Assembly (NCBI GenBank): GCA_041946965.1
Contig: JBHGBM010000035.1
Coordinates: 1-64,000 of the forward strand
DNA length: 64,000 bases
Direction: 5' to 3'
Origin: JBHGBM01 sp041946965
GTDB taxonomy: Bacteria; Acidobacteriota; Terriglobia; Bryobacterales; Bryobacteraceae
Position 1 is the first letter of the stretch. Each line of letters starts with the position of its first letter. Under the pieces are notes generated by a model that was given only the letters and a program-made list of their open reading frames with translations, had not been told where the DNA came from and did not search any database. Positions 61,638 to 64,000 of this stretch are shown in pieces. The translations under genes were made by a program, and so were the position numbers.

Positions 61638-62239
61638 TATGAAGCGACTCTGTCAAGTGTCACGTGCAGCCGGGCTGAGTTAAGCCGATGAACTGGCCGG
61701 GGCCGCAGAGCAGGCAGACGGGTGGCGCCGAAGCGTTACAACAGCGGAGGAGGGAATGGCAGGCATGGCGTGCCTCATGCTGCGGCCACAGATCGCGATG
61801 TTTGCCGGCCTTCGACCCCTACTGCGATGGCTCCGGGGCCCGAGTTTGGCCACCAGTCTGCGCACCGGCTCGGGACGGTTGGGGATGGTGCCGAAGCCGT
61901 GGACTTCCCCGCTGGGTTCGGCGACTGCAACGGCAATGGCGTCCGCGTGGACATCGAGACAACAAAGCGTATCTTAGACATGAGACCAACTCCCTTCGTA
62001 TGCGGCACTGCGCCGCGGTCTTCACGACCGGCTCACAGCGTAACCCGCGCGACTGCGAATCGGGGTTGGTCGCCCCATTGTGACTGAAAAGGACTTGACA
62101 GGTCCGGATATTTGGGATAAACATACCCGAGATTGGGTTCGACAGTCCAGCGGGGTACTGAAAAGTCAGGACCACGGATGCAGAGGTCATCCGTGTGTAT
62201 CTGTTTTCAGCATCCTGGTGGAGAGGCCTGGAGGTTACT
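61638..62239. other. Gap of 602 bp, no gene recognised; promoter at its 3' end
   Basis: All three + frames are open for 70-130 codons in the first 450 bp, but none has a recognisable motif, and composition switches between frames. A decayed gene is possible. The last 145 bp hold a good promoter (62095-62123) and a leader of roughly 110 nt before the third Oar-like gene. Confidence 0.4.
62095..62123 (+). promoter_or_regulatory. Promoter of the third Oar-like gene
   Basis: TTGACA (62095-62100) and TAAACA (62118-62123) are exactly 17 nt apart. The start codon is at 62240, giving a long leader that contains GGAGG 6 nt before the ATG. Confidence 0.7.
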
Positions 62240-64000
62240 ATGCTGCGAACGCTTTTGGGGGCTTTTGCGCTCGTGCTTGTGGGTTGCTCTCCGGCGCTGG
62301 CGCAATTTGATCGTGGAACCATTACGGGCACCGTGGCCGATTCGAGCGGCGCGGTCATGCCCAATGCGGAAGTCGTACTGGCCAACATGGATACGGGCGT
62401 GGTGAGCCGCACGGTGACCAACAACGTCGGCGTGTACACGCTCTCCAACGTCCCGATCGGCAAGTACGAGCTGAAGATCACGGCGCCGGGCTTCAAGGCA
62501 TACACGCGCCCGGGCCTCACGCTGACGGTCGGGCAGATCATGCGCCTTGACGTTTCCATGGAACCGGGCCAGGTGCAGGAGACCGTGCTGGTGACCGCCG
62601 AGGCCACGCTGCTCAAGACCGACACCGCGCAGATCTCGACCACGGTGCAGAGCAACGCCATTAAGGACCTGCCCCTGTCGTTCGGCGGGGGGCGGGCGAT
62701 CGAGAGTTTCGCGTACGCGCTGACGCCCGCGGTGGAGGGCAACAACTGGACCTCCTACATCGCCGGAGGCGCGGCGTTCAGCAAAGAGGTGGTGATCGAC
62801 GGGGTGTCGGCGACGGCGCAGATCCAGGGCCACGTGGGCGAAACCAGTCCGCCGGTGGAAGCCGTGCAGGAGTTTAGCGTCCAGACCAGCGGCATGGCGG
62901 CCGAATACGGGCACTCTTCGGGCGGCGTGTTCAATTTCGCGCTCAAGTCCGGCACCAACGAACTCCACGGCAGCGGCTTCTATTACATCCGCAACGAAGC
63001 GCTGAACGCCAACTCGTGGATGAACAACTGGCGGCTCAGCCAGTCTCCGGGCGACCGCCGCTACCGCCGCGCCCGCGACCGGCAGTTCCTCGGCGGCCTG
63101 AGCGCCGGCGGTCCGGTTTACATTCCCGAAATTTACAACGGGCGTAACCGGACCTTCTTCTTCGCCGCGTTCGAGAAATACACGACCTCGGACTACCAGT
63201 TGAGCCAGAACTACAGCTCGACCGTGCCCGTACCGGAATTCCTCAACGGCAATTTCAGCGCATTGCTGGGCGGCGCCCTGGGTTCCGACGCTCTGGGGCG
63301 CAGCGCGCTGAGCGGACAGATCTTCGACCCGGCCACCATGCGGCAGGTGGGCAGCGCCTGGGTCTCCGACCCGTTTGCGGGAAACATCATCCCGCAGAGC
63401 CGCTTCAGCAACATTTCGAAAAAGATCGTCGAGATCTATCGCACCAATTACCAGCCGATGATCGCCGGCCGGCTGACCAACAACTCGGCGATGACCGCCG
63501 GCAACGCGCCTTGGTTCCACCAGACGCAGTTCACCACCAAGGGCGATCATGCGTTCTCCGACCGCAACAAGCTGAGCGCGTCGTTCACCTGGAGCCAGCG
63601 GCCGCGCATCCTGACGGACCAGGGCGGCGTGTGGGACCCGAACGACAGCGAGGGCGCGGGCGGCCCCTTCGCCAAGGCGCGTTTCCAGAAGGTGACGGGG
63701 AGGCAGTTCCGCCTCAACGACAACTGGACGGCCACGCCGCGGCTGATCAACACATTCACCTTTGCGCTCAACCGCTACCGCAACCCGAGCACCTCCAAAC
63801 AGTATGGAAAGGGCTGGAACAAGACCCTGGGGCTGGAGAGTTCCACCAGCGCCAGCCTTTTTCCCGAGATTTCTTTCGGCAACGCGGTGAACGGCATCGG
63901 CATGACCGCCATCGGCTACAACGCCAGCGGCTGGTACGTGGGGAACACCTACATCGTCGGCGACAACGTGGTTTGGGTGAAGAACCGCCACACGTTCAAG
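62240..64000 (+). CDS. Oar-like TonB-dependent outer membrane protein 3 (3' end outside window)
   Basis: At least 587 codons are open to the end of the window. The ATG at 62240 follows GGAGG by 6 nt. A signal peptide (LRTLLGAFALVLVGCSPALA; the Cys could also be a lipobox) precedes a carboxypeptidase-regulatory-like domain (GTVADSSGAVMPNAEVVLAN), the plug (DLPLSFGGGRAIESFAYALT, then MAAEYGHSSGGVFNFALKSG) and the start of the barrel. Same family as the two other large receptors; ligand unknown. Confidence 0.92.
   Translation, partial: MLRTLLGAFALVLVGCSPALAQFDRGTITGTVADSSGAVMPNAEVVLANMDTGVVSRTVTNNVGVYTLSNVPIGKYELKITAPGFKAYTRPGLTLTVGQIMRLDVSMEPGQVQETVLVTAEATLLKTDTAQISTTVQSNAIKDLPLSFGGGRAIESFAYALTPAVEGNNWTSYIAGGAAFSKEVVIDGVSATAQIQGHVGETSPPVEAVQEFSVQTSGMAAEYGHSSGGVFNFALKSGTNELHGSGFYYIRNEALNANSWMNNWRLSQSPGDRRYRRARDRQFLGGLSAGGPVYIPEIYNGRNRTFFFAAFEKYTTSDYQLSQNYSSTVPVPEFLNGNFSALLGGALGSDALGRSALSGQIFDPATMRQVGSAWVSDPFAGNIIPQSRFSNISKKIVEIYRTNYQPMIAGRLTNNSAMTAGNAPWFHQTQFTTKGDHAFSDRNKLSASFTWSQRPRILTDQGGVWDPNDSEGAGGPFAKARFQKVTGRQFRLNDNWTATPRLINTFTFALNRYRNPSTSKQYGKGWNKTLGLESSTSASLFPEISFGNAVNGIGMTAIGYNASGWYVGNTYIVGDNVVWVKNRHTFK

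Noticed and set aside
61688..62087. Overlapping + frames of 70-130 codons after the second Oar-like gene
   Set aside because: No ribosome-binding site, no motif and no consistent frame preference. At most a decayed gene.
62207..63991. A 594-codon minus-strand frame at the end of the window
   Set aside because: It is the shadow of the third Oar-like gene, which has a ribosome-binding site, signal peptide and family motifs on the + strand.

Overview
This GC-rich window looks like a chromosomal segment of an acidobacterium close to Solibacter/Bryobacterales. The clues are a duplicated orphan permease of the MacB/FtsX type, three large Oar-like TonB-dependent proteins with a carboxypeptidase-regulatory-like N-terminus, a protein with the Solibacter-type C-terminal domain (TIGR03437-like), a VWFA-related exported protein, a ToxR/CadC-like regulator with a beta-propeller, and many Tat- or Sec-exported sugar enzymes. 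No rRNA, intact tRNA, insertion sequence, prophage or CRISPR array was found. Species assignment is inference.

Layout. 1-3.9 kb (- strand): start of the division and cell-wall cluster, mraZ-rsmH-ftsL-like-ftsI/PASTA-murE, with phased MraZ boxes. 4.1-9.0 kb (-): a three-gene run, orphan CpaF ATPase, alpha/beta hydrolase, ADOP permease, divergent from an exported DinB protein. 9.6-13.9 kb: an Oar-like receptor divergent from an ECF sigma factor. 13.9-18 kb: DUF218-like protein, a MarR-YceI pair sharing a 20-bp operator, an SDR, and a nitrilase-family amidohydrolase with a small unknown partner. 18.2-30.2 kb: MqnD, exported HEAT protein, TIM-barrel isomerase plus GH29 fucosidase, HD-GYP, siroheme dehydrogenase, a truncated SDR, beta-propeller phytase, Gfo/Idh/MocA oxidoreductase plus SDR, PAS-LuxR regulator, 5'-nucleotidase, and a methyltransferase with a signal peptide. 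30.3-38.5 kb: TsaB coupled to a DUF5060/DUF4038 protein, then a CadC-like regulator divergent from two exported proteins.

38.5-43.8 kb (-): a complete hoxEFUYH-hoxW operon for a group 3 bidirectional NAD-linked [NiFe] hydrogenase. 44-47.2 kb (-): moeA-moaC-moaB plus a VWFA protein. 47.3-50 kb: phosphoribosyltransferase, parvulin isomerase and an unknown exported protein. 50.1-57.2 kb: nucleotide-sugar dehydrogenase, a truncated tRNA-Glu(CTC) beside the leuS 3' end, leuS overlapping nfo, and the TIGR03437-like protein. 57.3-64 kb: an exported endonuclease/exonuclease/phosphatase protein and two tandem Oar-like receptors, the second running off the window.

How the genes fit together. Most of the window is a soil-type heterotrophic repertoire: outer-membrane receptors, exported hydrolases acting on fucosides, other glycosides, phytate and nucleotides, and cytoplasmic or periplasmic oxidoreductases. 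The hox operon adds reversible NAD+/NADH-coupled hydrogen metabolism. Operons are tight, with many ATGA or GTGA stop/start overlaps. Several first genes have no Shine-Dalgarno and a TANNNT box 6-9 nt before the start codon, which suggests leaderless transcripts. ftsI and nfo appear to need a CTG start.
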